Counted from the stretch's first letter, positions 22,521-35,282 are shown. The stretch is 64,000 nt of DNA from Incurvaria masculella (GCA_946894095.1 OX335652.1:19739001-19803000), one strand, 5' to 3'. Numbers and translations: made by a program. Notes: generated by a model from the sequence alone, not told the origin.

Positions 22521-23511
22521 ACAATTACGACTAACTTACGTCATAATGTCATTATATTGCTGGAATGACTTTTTGGTAACCCGTGGGTTTACAAAACCGC
22601 TATTATCCTCTGCTACCGTGATGACCACCCATGCTATTGTTACGAGCGCACTATCTTTATGAGATAGCAAAACTAAACTTTGCCCTTGGACCTAACTTTA
22701 TCAACAGTTGGCGCCACTTACCTGTGTGCACGGTGCGTTGATTATTTTATACAATACTGTTTTTTTTTTCTGGAAATTCGAGCTACACCTTGTAGAACAT
22801 TGTCCCCGATATGCGGGGGCATTAGAATTCTGTGATTTTCCCAGAAAGATTTCTATCCGTTATATAAGATGTCCGAGTGCTGGGGGCACTCTGGGGGAGT
22901 TTTTTTTTTTTTTAGTTGCATAATAAGAAATACCGTGCAAACGGCACCAGTAAAAGAAATACTGTATCTCAGAGGTGATACAAATGAACTAGTTCTTGGA
23001 AGTGAAACAGTTCCCGAGTAATAGTGTTTGTAACCAAGTGTTCAAAGTGAAGAATCGGCGTTGTTTTAAATAATCTTAAAATTATAAGTATAATTGGAGT
23101 GATTGGAAAAAAGAGAAAATAATTATCATTTCAAAATTACCTGATCTCGATTGCTATCGTATTTGTATCTAAGATATGTCTATGAACATATGTTCACAAC
23201 ACTGGTCCGTGCTTACAGCTAGGATTACAGCCGTCAAGATGCATAAGTCTAAAGTTAACCGCACTGGTGGGTGTCCGCTACTGGATATTTTTCTTGTGGG
23301 AGGAAAGTAAAGTGCCCGTTGCGGGTCAGATAACAGAGCCTGATGTTACCACTGTTTGTGGAGGACCTTAGTAGGTAGTAAAAAATGTACTCTAAAACGT
23401 ACAGAAAGGTTCTCCAATTCACGTGTATTAGTTTTATTGGCCCTAAAAGATCACAGAAGTAAAGTTGGACTCTGAAGTGGATAAATTGAAACATACCTTT
23501 AAAGGATATAT
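22521..23511. other. Unassigned non-coding DNA
   Basis: Contains T10-T15 runs near 22760 and 22900 and small hairpins (CCCCGATATGCGGGG near 22805). No supported gene. Confidence 0.3.
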
Positions 23512-23757
23512 TTTTTTATGCAACCTGACATGGATGGCTAATACCACACAAGTACCGATATCACACCGGATTCTATAAGGAATTAGGTGCCATGAGACCT
23601 TCCTTTTATGAGCACGGCTACATTGAACTGGATGGAAAACCCGGACATTTTTTTATTGCCGCTTTGGCCATGTTTTGATCCAATGCTCAAAATGGTAGGG
23701 TTTAAATCCTACCAATGATCCGTTGGTAGGTTTTAAACCCTAACAATGCCAGTTTTA
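23512..23757 (-). mobile_element. SINE, head lost
   Basis: ATGCAACCTGACATGGATGG through AGCACGGCTACATTGAACTGG to GGTAGGGTTTAAAT. Past that point the sequence is a local palindromic duplication (GGTAGGGTTTAAATCCTACC, then a second GGTAGG-TTTAAACCC) and the head is gone. Confidence 0.78.
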
Positions 23758-24102
23758 CCAGAGTGGTAGCTGCAGTGGTTGCGAAAATCAAGCTGGCATG
23801 CCAAACGCATGAATATACGTTTAAATGAGCCCACGTTGTGCTTTTGGAGAAATACCTTGGCAAGGAGTGCATTCCACAGTTTACGTGATTTATCGGTTTA
23901 CCTAAGCATAATGGATCTAAAGGGTCGAATGGTTCTAATAAGAGGAATGTGGTCAGTTTATGACTGCATTCCCTGCCTGTTACACATGGAGTGATAGAAT
24001 GTACTGTACAAATAATTGCTAGTTTATTACGGAAATGACAAACTTTCATACGATATTTTGAGGATCTATTCCACCAAGTTCTGATTAGCTTAATCCTCAC
24101 CT

Positions 24103-24228
24103 TAAAGGGCCTGTCTTACCATCTAGCAAATCGATACTAGTACAAGATAATCAGCACTTTAGTAATGAAGGTCCTTTAAGTGTCGACTAAAAGAAATCAG
24201 CACTTGGTGAAAACCAGGCTTACAGTAA
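24103..24228. mobile_element. Possible decayed TTAA MITE
   Basis: TTAAAGGGCCTGTCTTACC on the left roughly mirrors GGTGAAAACCAGGCTTAC on the right, and AATCAGCACTT recurs inside. The right TTAA is not preserved. Confidence 0.4.
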
Positions 24229-24639
24229 ATCATAATCTAAAGTTTAGATACACTTTTGGGATTTATTTCCAAGTATAACCTTTTCGGAAGGGTGGAAAAA
24301 TACCGTCGTTGAAAAATCGATGCATACATTCATAATCTTCATTGTTGGCAAATATCAACTTATCTGGACTGTTCATATTTTTCTTCATCTTTGAACTGTC
24401 TCTTGCTGCACATATAGCCATCATTTTAAATTATCAAGGCATAAAACCATATAAAATTGATACTGGCTTATGCCTCTAAGAAATGGCCCAGGACTTTATA
24501 TTTTGGTTACGTTAGCTCACGTTAAAATTCTACGATATAGTACGAGTGGAATGAATACACTCTTTGGGAGTCTTTTCATGTTGTTAACCTAATTCTTTAT
24601 TATTTTTTTATTCCTGCCTTTGTCTTGATGGATTGAAAA

Positions 24640-24790
24640 TTCTTTATTACGCCACAAAAAAAAAACACAATTTACAAAATAAAGTATAGTGCAATAACAA
24701 CATAAGTGGGGCGCAAAGGCGGGATTATCCCTCAAAGAGATTTCTTCCAGTCGATCTTTAGGTGTTTGAGAAGTTCAATAGGGATAAATT
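24640..24790 (-). repeat. Probable LINE 3'-end remnant
   Basis: TTTATTACGCCACAAAAAA with GGGGCGCAAAGGCGGGATTA and TCTTCCAGTCGATCTTT resembles minus-oriented LINE 3' ends common in Lepidoptera. No coding part attached. Confidence 0.35.
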
Positions 24791-25165
24791 CGTAGGTAGT
24801 GTCACTCTGACCATACATCATGATTATCTTTCACTTTTGAAATAATTGCATTGGTTTCAATTAATCGTATATGACTGCACTAACTGCTGTATGACTGGTA
24901 TTTCATTTTACATAAATGATTCTACAACCATTCGACGTTCGTATTATTAATAGTACAATTCGAAATTGTCCTATTAATTATACGTTACTTTTTATCACGC
25001 TTTATTACCTCAGCGGTGAGAAGTGGGGTTAAATATAAGAAAAGTTGGAGAAAAAACACCACTGTTTTTCTTTTGAGTTTTAACGCGGGTGAAGGCATGG
25101 AAATCTTCTTAACATTAATATATATGTATCGTCATAAAAGCGAGCATCCCCATTGCGGTCACCTC

Positions 25166-25452
25166 AAAAACCGGCCAAGTGCGAGTCGAACTCGTACACG
25201 AAGGGTTCCGTACCATCGTACAAGATTTAACACAAAAAAATCACGTTTTTTGTATGGGCCGTTTATTTTTTATTTTTTTTTATTCTACCTATTTGTTGTT
25301 ATAGAGGCACAATAAATAAAACACACTGTGACAATTACTATTATTACGGTTTATGAGATACAGCCCTGTGACAGACGGACGGACGGACGGACGGCAGCGG
25401 AGGCTTAGTAATATGATTCCGTGTTCACCCTTTGGGTACGGAAACCTAAAAA
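25166..25452 (+). repeat. CGGA-type dispersed repeat, full length
   Basis: Head CCGGCCAAGTGCGAGTCG, GGGTTCCGTACCATCG, TGTTGTTATAG, GACAGACGGACGGACGG and GGTACGGAAACCTAAAAAC in order. Confidence 0.9.
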
Positions 25453-26341
25453 CAGTGACATCGAAGAAGTTAATTAGACTGCAACCAATTAATTAATTTA
25501 GTGCCAAAAGAAACAGAGCGTAATGTTACAGTAAATTACTGCCTGAAATAATTGCATGTTGACCGATTTCCAAGAAGCACTATCGATTGCGTCGGAAAGT
25601 CCTGGCTTAGGAGAGTAGACGTCGCGTGAAATAAATGATCCTGCCGTTGATAAATAATGAAGCGTTCTATCACTAATTGCCATTATTCTAAATTCTTTAC
25701 AAAACACGAGAAGGGAACTGTATGGGTGCACTGTACCCCCAGGCTAGGCCCTGGGCTCATCAGAAATGTACACTAAAATAACCCAAACCAATACGAATTT
25801 GGTCATTTCCCCGTCAGTATGTAACATTAAATTATTTACGTACACATTGAACAGATAAAAGCATCTATGAAACTATGAACTAAAAAATGAAACAGATAAA
25901 AGTATCTATTTTTTTCCAAAATGCACATTCCTGAGATGAGAGAAAGTAATAAAAACTAAATGGGGAAAAATATAGATGAATTTGATTCGGTATTTTCTCT
26001 GGAAAAATATTTTTAAAACTGTCGCATAATTTGACAGAGAGTACAGGAAAAAACCATAAAACATCAAGAAATCCGGATCGATTTTTTAAAAACAAGAAGA
26101 GCAGCTATGCTGCTTTGGGCCTCAACACCTGATCCACTTTTTTATCTCCACAGAATATCGATAAAACTATTCCCACCGTAGGATCAGTCGATATAAAGAC
26201 TCCTTGAAGAACTCCGGCATTAACAACTTATTCTTGTATCATCTTTCTATTATCGAACTTGTTCTTTCTGCTCGGTTCATTAAATCTATGGTGTTTTCGT
26301 TGCAGAAAGCGATGCACTTAGCCTCATACAAAAAAGTTAAC
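25453..26341. other. Unassigned AT-rich DNA
   Basis: No repeat partner or supported gene. Confidence 0.35.
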
Positions 26342-26793
26342 TTAAGGCTCCAACTGAGTCCAGCGTTCAGCACACAAACTACAATGGCGACCTCCGGAAG
26401 CAGCTAGTTCGTTAGAGTTCATTGTTGTATGTGCGTCAAAATCGTTTTCAGGCGAGCGAAATTTATGTTTTGATCTGTTAAGTCTATGTTTTTAAAGTTA
26501 ATTAATTTATGTTTCAAGCTTATTCACTGGATAAATATGTGATCTTGTACTACAAAAAAGAAAATTGTCTAAATCATTTATGGTTTCCAAGCGTCGGTTT
26601 ATAAACCTACTAAATAGGTGTTTACAAACTTTTTTTTTTAAAGAAAAGCAACGCATAAAAACCCTTTTACGGTCATATACTAGATAATATTCTAAAATTT
26701 TATATTTTCATTTTTCTAGGGGTATTTAATCCTATCCAACGCTAAGATAAAATAACTCAAAATATTGAAGGTTAGCGTCATTTGGAGCCTTAA
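26342..26793. mobile_element. TTAA-flanked MITE, GGCTCCAA family
   Basis: TTAAGGCTCCAACTGA at the left, TCATTTGGAGCCTTAA at the right; 11 of 12 terminal bases mirror. TTAA at 26342-26345 and 26790-26793. Left-end relative at 11410. No transposase. Confidence 0.78.
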
Positions 26794-27460
26794 GACCGAA
26801 ATAACTGCTCCTATTATTTATCCTTGCTCTCCAACATTACCGCGCCTTGAGTAATTATGTTCGCGTCAGAGTTAGACGAGGGCGGCAGTTTAGATGTCAC
26901 TAGCGATCGATCCGGACCGCGAGGGTTGAACACTGGGGGGAAGTGGGGTTGGACAGTGGGGGTGAATAGAAAAATAATGGAAAGGCGGAGACCAATTTGA
27001 TTAAAATAGAAATATTTATTTTTCTGAAACTCTTCAATTTTTAAAACAATTCGGTGAATATATAGGTCAATTTTTCAAGTTTGCCTTCATGAATTTGCAT
27101 TATTTATTTATTGAACTTATTTTATCTTTTAGTTTTGACTTCTGTTTTATTCTTGACAATTCTATTGATGCTGTTTGATTTAATTTTAATGTATGTGACA
27201 AATATCCTGACAATTCTATTGATGCTATGAATTTAATATTTATTATTGTATTTCAACTGTTACTATATTATTTATGCTTTCATGCTATTGTATTTAATTT
27301 TAAATGTTTTGACGATTCCAAGTGTTCCCTGCGTCCCAAAAGAGGATTCATAAATAAATACAAATACAAATGGCCATGTCCAAAACTACAAGAAATAGCG
27401 AAAAACACCCAAAGCATTGCTTTAGAATGTTTTTTGATGAACCATTATGTTTTATGTTAC
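26794..27460. other. Unassigned DNA with a 19-bp direct repeat
   Basis: TGACAATTCTATTGATGCT occurs at about 27154 and 27209 with 55-bp spacing in AT-rich sequence. No gene supported. Confidence 0.4.
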
Positions 27461-27842
27461 TGGGCATGGATGGGCTTCACCCACCGTCTTGATATCAGTC
27501 CAAAATACCTCATTCTCGAAGGAATCGGGTGCCATGCTAGAATCTACCCTTTATGAGTACGACTCCATTGAACTGTTTTTTTTTTCATTGCTGTTTCGAC
27601 TATATTTTCATCCAATGCAATGGTAGCAGCCCGGGCGTGCTTAACCCTACCACATGTAGCAGAGGAAGGGGATCTACTGTTTTACATGGATTCCGAACCA
27701 TGAAACAGCTCGCATTTTTAACGAAATCCGCTTATCCAACTCTGAAAGATAAATAAAGTGGTACATGAATGAGGCGGGGATTGAAACCCAGACTTCTGGC
27801 TTACATGGCAAGTTCCGGCGCCACTAAGCTACGAACCGCTAA
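27461..27842 (-). mobile_element. tRNA-headed SINE, near full length
   Basis: GGGCATGGATGGGCTTCACC through CTCGAAGGAATCGGGTGCC to the head (reverse complement AGCGGTTCGTAGCTTAGTGG). A- and B-box remnants are visible in the head. Diverged but colinear with 39178-39573. Confidence 0.78.
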
Positions 27843-28535
27843 GTTAAGTCAACTGCAGTTCGCTTTCACATCACCAATAAACCACAAAGTACGGAACGGT
27901 CGTCATTCCGTGTTGACTTTTGTGCATCGCATAGTTTTAGTTTAATGGTGCAGTTTTATGAGATTACAGAACAATACATGCGATCGTAACCACGTAGCAT
28001 ACATTACGTACATAGTATGTTAACCATGTAAACAGTTTTGTGAACATTTTATTTGTGCTATTCACAATGCTGCCATACATTGCGGGTACAGTTAAGGGTA
28101 TCTGTTCTATTTAACATGCAGCGCTAACCTATTTGATGCCATGAAATATGGTTTACCAATATACTGTTAATGTTTACCAAACATTAAAAATGTCTCGTAT
28201 ATAATAGTCATGATATTATTTGTTAACAGGAATAGTTGATCCCAAGTACACAGGCGTCAAGAAAGAGAAGGTTGTAGAATATGATCAACTAAAAACACAT
28301 AAACGCAGTCAAAATAGCTTCGCTTTATCTATGTTTCATCTTCTATCGGTTCGATTTGTACGTACTTTAAAATTAAGGAAGAATAATTTCAGAATATGTT
28401 AAGGCTAGAGAGAGGGTTTAAGTCAAACGGGCTGCGTGTTTTTTTTTTGCGAAACAAAACGACAGCGTACGAAAGGATGGCCACCTGCCAATTATCCGTA
28501 AGCGAACCGAAGGTTTCGAATATCTTTAGGGAAAA
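27843..28535. other. Unassigned DNA before the duplicated block
   Basis: AT-rich, no recognised feature. Confidence 0.35.
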
Positions 28536-28810
28536 CCATAGGCTTAGAAAGTAAAGATATACAGAGTCAACTGACGGATGAGACCAAAATGGTTTCATAC
28601 AAAATGTACTGAAATTTCTTTCTTTACTCAAAATCGCTATGTAGCTTCAAAATAATGATATTAACTTTTGTAATTTTTACTTTGAATATAAAAAAAAAAT
28701 TAAAACTTTGATCGAAAAATAATTAGTGGGTCACCCCCTATTTCCCATAAAAAAAGTGTTTTTGTCCGGGTGTTTTACTACCGTTCACTAAACAATCTAT
28801 AAATGCACAG
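28536..28810 (+). repeat. Left half of duplicated block, interrupted by BEL element
   Basis: CCATAGGCTTAGAAAGTAAAG, GATGAGACCAAAAT, AAATGTACTGAAATTTCTTT, TGTAGCTTCAAAATA and GCAATCTATAAATG-type landmarks recur in order at 43744-44188. The block continues after the BEL element at 35557. Confidence 0.8.
28806..28810 (+). repeat. Target-site duplication of BEL/Pao element, left
   Basis: CACAG immediately before the 5' LTR; identical CACAG follows the 3' LTR at 35552-35556. Five bases is typical for BEL/Pao. Confidence 0.93.
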
Positions 28811-29066
28811 TGTTACGAACTGTTCGAACGAATCGGATTCGCATGCCAGCGACGAGCGTAGCGAGCACGGCTCTCCCCCGCCGCCGCGCACCTCCACAGG
28901 ATCCCACTCCGCGCGGCGCGGACAAACCAGTCCGTCTACATACGTCGAATTAGAAGCTACCTACATACGCTGCTATAGTTGTTATTTAAGTCTTGTTTAA
29001 CGGTGCAATATACGCAATATCAAAGTTACAGACCACATTCATTTATTATCGCCACTCAACTAAACA
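28811..29066 (+). repeat. 5' LTR of BEL/Pao element
   Basis: Starts TGTTACGAACTG and ends CTCAACTAAACA (TG...CA). The GC-rich first half contrasts with an AT-rich second half. Differs from the 3' LTR only in CTTGTTTAACGG versus CTTGTTTTACGG, CAGACC versus CAGTCC, and ATTCATTT versus ATTAATTT. Confidence 0.95.
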
Positions 29067-29068
29067 TA

Positions 29069-29086
29069 TGGTCTTCGAGTCGGATT
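29069..29086 (+). promoter_or_regulatory. Primer-binding site
   Basis: TGGTCTTCGAGTCGGATT starts 2 bp after the LTR, with TGG complementary to a tRNA CCA end. The primer tRNA is not assigned. Confidence 0.65.
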
Positions 29087-30070
29087 ATTCAAGAAAACTA
29101 CAGCCATCGAGTCTACAAAACAAGATCTATAAAGATCAACAGCGCAACGCAACGGAGAGTTGATCTTTCAAAATTCGGCAAGGAGCAGCGCGAAGCACGA
29201 CGACGTCAGGTCAAGGAGCAGCCGTCTTCCCGTACCGCCCCCAGGACTACAGCCTGGACCATTCCCGTAGCATCCCGGTGGAGTGCGCAGGACAACGACG
29301 ACAGAACTTCACGAATACCCAACGTGTATCGGACTCATCACACAAGCAAGAAACCTTTACCACATCATCTGGCAGGTAGTCAGAGGAGCTACCCAGGAGT
29401 GTGACTAAAGGACACATCACCATATTCAGAAAGGCTCCAGGACTTATATTAAGGCGCCACAGCTAACGTGAGTCCGTTCCTTTTCGTTCAGTTTATATTT
29501 TACCTACCTAAATAAAATTACCTAAAACCTTACCTAAAGCTTTAGTACGCCTACACTATATTTAATTTACATAAACTTACTTACTTAGTTACAAATTTGT
29601 TTTATAGCAAATAGTTTTAAATAACAAACTTCGAGAAATCGGTTTGTTGAAATAATTTAATTATCGACTTTTACCACAGAAATTATAATATCGCGTAGAT
29701 TTTACGAATGCAAATTATGCTTGCAGTCAACTGAGTGAGATTGCAGGCGCGCTGAGTTTTTTCAGTAAGAAGTTTGGCTTATCTATCTGCATCGCGCCGG
29801 CAGGCGGCAGCGTCTATTGTTCTCGCTACCGCTGCGGCTAGCAACAACGATCGTTTACTTTACTAGATACGCTCGTCATTTCAACGATCTTCTACTTTCT
29901 AGATATCATAATTTTCTTAACAGATTGCTAGCAATTTTGATTACCTATGCATTAGAATTTATTACCTTAGTATACAACATGGTAATTTAACGGAAAAATA
30001 ACACAAAGTTTATTAATTTCATTCTTATTCGTTATTGACTTTCTTACCGCTGTTATAATTCCTCAAAATA
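29087..30070 (+). other. BEL/Pao untranslated leader
   Basis: About 1 kb between primer site and first Met. An open stretch to 29404, entered from the LTR, is basic and low-complexity with no known domain; I treat it as non-coding leader or packaging region. Downstream is AT-rich. Confidence 0.5.
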
Positions 30071-32518
30071 ATGGAACCGGATCCAGTAAGTACCACAATA
30101 AAGGATTTGATAAAAAAGAGAGGTTCATTTAAGGGCCACCTTACCCAATTTACGAATTATGTTAATAGTTTGCCAGAGGTTCTGACCAATGTTCAAATAA
30201 TTGAGTTACAGATGCGCATTTCCAAATTTGAATTACTTTTCAGCAATTATGATCAAATACAAACGGAAATAGAATGCAATACCGAAGATGCCGACCTACA
30301 GTTTGCTGAGAGGGCGGATTTTGAATCGCAATTCTATGGAACAATTTCGAAGGCACAAGATATCTGCAGCACTAACGCAAAGGCAAGTAAAAGTGAATCT
30401 GGTTCTGGCTCTAGTGAACATTCAATGCAGCAGTCTGTGGTGAAGCAAACAAAGAATTTTCGTAACAGCGTAAAGCTACCGACTATAAAAATACCAACAT
30501 TTTCGGGTGATTTTCATGATTGGCTAGAATTTCACGATACTTTCCTGTCTTTAATTCATTCAAATGATGATATTAACGAAATACAAAAATTCCATTACTT
30601 GCGATCTTCTTTGACAGATGGCGCTTCCCAAATTATCAGGTCACTCGAATTCTCAGCAGCAAATTATACCATCGCCTGGAATCTTTTATGTGACAGGTAC
30701 AATAATTCTCGATTGCTAATACAAAATCATGTTAAGGCGTTATTCAATATCGAATCGATTAAAAAGGAATCTGCTCGAGCCATCAGGGATCTGATCGACA
30801 GTTTGACAAAAAACATACGGTCTTTACAAATTTTGGGAGAACCCACTGAGAGTTGGGACACCTTACTCATTTACATTATTTCAGCAAAATTAGATTTTCG
30901 CACTCAACGAGAGTGGGAAGAATTCAAGGTCACTAAGCAAACAATTAATCTGAAGGTTTTCTCAGGTTTCTTGAAAAATCGGTCAGATTTATTGGAAACA
31001 ATCGAGCTCAACAGAGCAGATCGGGGAGCGTCCACTTCTACATCTGCTAGTAAGCTGCACGGCGAGGCCCATAAGGTCAAAGCCTTCACAGCAGGCACCA
31101 AGTCTTTCAAGATCTTTTGTCCTTTGTGTAAGGGCGACCACGCTTTGTTCCACTGTGGACAGTTTCAGCAGCTATCAAGTTCAGAAAGGGAACAACAGGT
31201 AAAAAATCTAAAATTATGTGCAAATTGTTTTAGACCAGGTCATTTTTCAAACGTTTGTAGATTGGGGCACTGCCGGAAGTGCCAATCTAAACACAACACT
31301 TTACTTCACAAAGAACCGCGTGCCGCGCCAAATGCTTCACGCGACGAACCACAACTGCAAGTCAATCAGACGGACGTCCAAGTAGCATTGTCCGCACAGG
31401 CGTCAAACCCAGAGGTACTGATGTCAACAGCACTAGTCAAGGTGCACGATAGGCGCGGTAACACCCACGTCGCCCGCGTTCTGTTAGATTCCGCGAGTAT
31501 GACTTGTTTCATTACAGAGAAATTATGCAATACGCTCGACTTGACTACAGTTGACGTGACAGGGTCGCTCTGGGGAATCAGCAACAATGTTTCACAACTC
31601 AAAAAACGGTGTTCCATCCGCTTTCAGTCAATGCAAGGCCCCTTCAAATGCGAAGTTTCCTGTTTTGTACTTCCTAGCATTACCTCGTCGGTACCTTGTA
31701 GTACAGTGAACCGAGCAAACCTCGATATTCCAACCCATTTGAGATTGGCCGATCCACTTTTCCATATGCCAGCTGAGATCGATATTCTTATTGGAGCCAA
31801 CCTCTTTTGGGATCTTATCGGTTCAGAACAGATCAAATTGGGTCGAAATAAACCCACCCTACGTAACACGGAACTTGGGTGGCTGATCTCAGGCGTAACA
31901 GGTATTGGAACGACCAACACTCAATGTCACCTTTCCATGAATTTAGATGTTCAGGATCAACTCGCGAAATTTTGGGAACTCGACAATATTGTCCAAAAGG
32001 ATGCCTGGTCCCAAGAAGAACACCAGTGTGATCTTCACTTCAAGAAAACTACTACCCGTCAACCGGACGGCCGTTTCGTAGTTACGATTCCCTTAAAACA
32101 AGAAGCCAAGGTTTTAGCAGAATCATTTGAGATGGCAAAATCTCGTTTTCTCTCTTTAGAGAAGAAACTTGTTCGACAACCGCTTCTCGGAAAACAATAT
32201 CAAGACTTTCTTCACGAATATGAGACTTTAGGTCATATGACGATTACGAATGGAGAACACTTAGACTCACAATCGAATAGTATCTCTTATTACATGCCAC
32301 ATCATGGAATCGTTCGTGAGGATAGTTCCACCACAAAGCTTAGAGTAGTGTTTGACTGTTCAGCAAAAACTACAAAGGGTGTTTCATTTAATGACATTCA
32401 AATGGTCGGTCCAACCATACAGGATGACCTTATGTCGATACTATTGCGCTTTCGTCAACATAAATACGTATTATCAGCGGACATCGAGAAGATGTACCGA
32501 CAAATATTGTATTGTTGA
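30071..32518 (+). pseudogene. BEL/Pao Gag-protease-RT (first part), 815 codons, truncated by frameshift
   Basis: The start is the first Met after the leader, following AT-rich CCTCAAAATA. About residues 136-225 match the BEL Gag region (DUF1759-like; IPTFSGDFHDWLEF). Cysteine/histidine clusters lie at about 350-360 (CPLCKGDHALFHC) and 383-413 (CANCFRPGHFSNVC, then HCRKC), nucleic-acid-binding knuckles. The retropepsin-like region (DUF1758) has LLDSAS at about 471-476, with the catalytic Asp at 473 and the usual Gly replaced by Ala, a BEL-type variant. The reverse transcriptase begins near 744 and reaches the first catalytic Asp (about 804, SADIEKMY) before a TGA at 32516. The stop is created by a 31-bp insertion at 32489-32519. 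Confidence 0.92.
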
Positions 32519-32530
32519 TAAGATGTACCG
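32489..32530 (+). repeat. 11-bp direct repeats bracketing the frame break
   Basis: AAGATGTACCG at 32489-32499 and 32520-32530, offset 31 bp. The offset shifts the frame by one base and puts a stop directly after the first reverse transcriptase Asp motif. The intervening bases are not a simple copy of neighbouring coding sequence. Confidence 0.85.
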
Positions 32531-35267
32531 TATGATCAAAGATCAACGGCATCTACAGAAAATTATTTGGAGGAACAACTCATCGGATCCTCTCAATACA
32601 TTTCAGCTCAACACGGTTACATATGGTACCGCAGCTGCTCCATATTTAGCTATCAGATGTCTTACCGAATTAGCAAACGAGTGTAAAGATCCGCTTATTT
32701 CAGAAATAATTCGAAAGGATTTTTACGTGGACGATATGCTCACTGGTGCGGAGACGATAGAAAACCTTAAAATGATTCGCAACGGCGTCACCAAGGCGCT
32801 GGATTCAGGTTGCCTTAACCTACGTAAATGGCGTTCGAATGAACCAAGTTTGATAACCGTGTCTAATTGTGACAACCTGAATCTAGACCTGGATGCAAAC
32901 AATCAAGGTAAAACTTTAGGTTTAGGTTGGTCGAGTGCCACGGACGACTTGCATATCTCAATTGACCTCAAATATGATGAACCTCATCTTACAAAACGAG
33001 GCATATTATCCTCTATTGCTAAGATATTTGACCCTTTAGGTCTTTTAAGCCAGTGTGTAATCAACGCTAAAGTTATTCTACAGAAGCTTTGGCTTCACAA
33101 ATTGTCCTGGGATGAAATCTTACCTGAAGATGTCCAAGCAGCTTGGCAGAGTTTCATTCTACACCTTCCAAGTCTTAATGATCTACGTATTCATAGACGA
33201 GTACTCTGTGATCTCCCAAAATCTGTTGAAATTCACGTATTCTCAGACGCGTCTCAGGATGCATATGGTGCATGCTTATATTTGCGATCAACAAATAGCG
33301 AAACAGACGAGCACGAGGTGCACTTGCTCTGCTCGAAGAGCAAGGTGGCACCGCTAAAGCCAACTACCATTCCGCGTCTCGAGTTATGTGGAGCTGTCGT
33401 AGCTGCACGGCTTTTAGAAAAAGTCCATAACTCCTTAAGACTCAAAGTAGATAGGTGCGTTCTGTGGTCAGATTCATCAATAGTGCTAGGTTGGATAAAA
33501 ATGGCTCCAAATAAACTCAAGCCATTCGTTAAAAATCGCATTGCAGACATACAAGAACTAACGTGTAGGCACACCTGGCGTCATGTTTCAACTCATGAAA
33601 ACCCAGCCGATTTATTATCCAGGGGAATCAGTGCAAACCACATACAGCAGGCAACCATTTGGTGGACTGGGCCTCCATTTCTCGTTAGGGACGAATCTCT
33701 TTGGCCTAAACTTAAAGGTTTCGAAAATACGGTACATTTACCGGAATTAAGGTTGGAACCGAAGTGCTTGTCGGCCCTAACCAGCATTGAGGGTTTCCCC
33801 TTTTCAAGATACTCAAACTATTCCAGAATTAAGCGCAGCATGGCTTATATCCTTCGATTTTTACACAATTGCAAACCGCTAGTAATAAGAAAATCAGGAC
33901 CACTTACCGTAGCAGAGCTGGACGCTGCTGTAACTTGCTTGTTAAAATTCGTGCAGCTAGAGTCTTTTCCAAGTGAAATAGACCTTCTAAACAAAGGGCA
34001 AGGTTTAAACAAATCTACACTCCTCAGTTTGACTCCATTTTTAGATTCTGACGGCATCATGCGAGTTGGGGGCCGGTTAGAAAATTCAGATTTTGACTAT
34101 TACAAAAAACATCCCGTTATCATCAGTGCAAAGCATCATTTTACTACTCTATTGGTACGACATGAACATATACGATTAATGCATGCAGGACCCCAGCAAC
34201 TGCTTGCCTCTATTAGAGAAACCTATTGGCCAATCGGAGGCAGAAATCTAACAAAGAAGATCACACATCAATGTATTAGGTGTTTCCGCTTGAAAACGCA
34301 TCCGGTTTCGCCAATCATGGGAAATTTGCCTAAGCAACGTGTCCTTTCCGATCTGCCCTTTAAATGCACGGGTATTGATTACGCGGGTCCAATTATGGCA
34401 GCGGATCGAAAAGGCCGCGGGTCCAGATTGATTAAGACATACATCGCCATTTTCGTTTGCTTCACCACAAAATGTGTTCACTTGGAGTTGGTAACAGATT
34501 TAACCAAAGATGCATTCATGCTAGCACTGCGGCGTTTTATAAGCCGTCGTGGCAAGCCTACAGATATCTTTTCCGACAACGGTACTGCTTTTGTTGGTGC
34601 AAATAATGATTTAAAGCGCTTCATAAAAGAAAATTCAAATAGTTTGTCAGAAGACCTGGCAAACACATCGATCAAGTTCCACTTTTCGCCAGCATATGCA
34701 CCACATTTTGGTGGGCTATGGGAAGCGGGAGTAAAGTCAGCCAAGCACCATCTCAAACGCGTGCTTGGAAATAGTCATTGTACCTTTGAAGAGTTATATA
34801 CCGTTTTAGTTCAGATAGAGGCGATCCTAAACTCCCGTCCCATTTCTCCACTCTCTTCCGACCCTGAAGACCTCCTACCCTTGACACCAGGACATTTCCT
34901 AATCGGACGAACGTTGACATCGGTACCGAGTGAAGGGATGGAAGACGTCGCGACCAACCGTCTTACAAAATTTGAACGCATTGAGCAAATGCGACAACAT
35001 TACTGGAGGAGGTGGCAAAAGGAATACATTGCGGAGCTGCAGCAGAAGACTAAGTGGAGACAAACCAAAGGCCAACTCACCAAAGACACCATGGTAGTCA
35101 TTAAGGAGGACCTTCCCCCTCTACAATGGAACCTGGGCCGAGTACTGGAAGTGTACCCAGGCGACGACGGTATTTCCCGAGTAGCTGACATCAAAACCGT
35201 CAAAGGAACCATACGGAGAGCCTTCTCCAAAATCTGTCCCCTTCCTATCGACATCAACGACTGTTGA
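32519..35267 (+). pseudogene. BEL/Pao Pol remainder: RT, RNase H, integrase
   Basis: Same polyprotein, shifted frame; residue numbers count from 32352, where the frame first opens, although homology starts near 32519. Reverse transcriptase active site YVDD at 125-128. RNase H acidic residues at Asp299 (FSDAS), Glu344 (RLELCG) and Asp374 (LWSDSS). The integrase has an HHCC zinc region (HIRLMHAGP...CIRCF) and a DDE triad at Asp676 (GIDYAGP), Asp742 (SDNGTAF) and Glu791 (LWEAG), spacing 65 and 48. The C-terminal region (LTPGHFLIGR, about 850-965) matches DUF5641 found in BEL integrases. It ends 28 bp before the 3' LTR. No further stops, so damage is confined to the 31-bp break. Confidence 0.93.
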
Positions 35268-35282
35268 AAGCTGCTTCTTTCA

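Noticed and set aside
22700..22730. Primer-binding site TGGCGCC of a Ty3-type retroelement
   Set aside because: No LTR boundary, second LTR or coding domain nearby; a short match alone is not enough.
28979..29404. 141-codon open frame in the BEL leader as a separate gene
   Set aside because: It begins inside the LTR, has no domain and its composition follows the leader; not supported as a protein.
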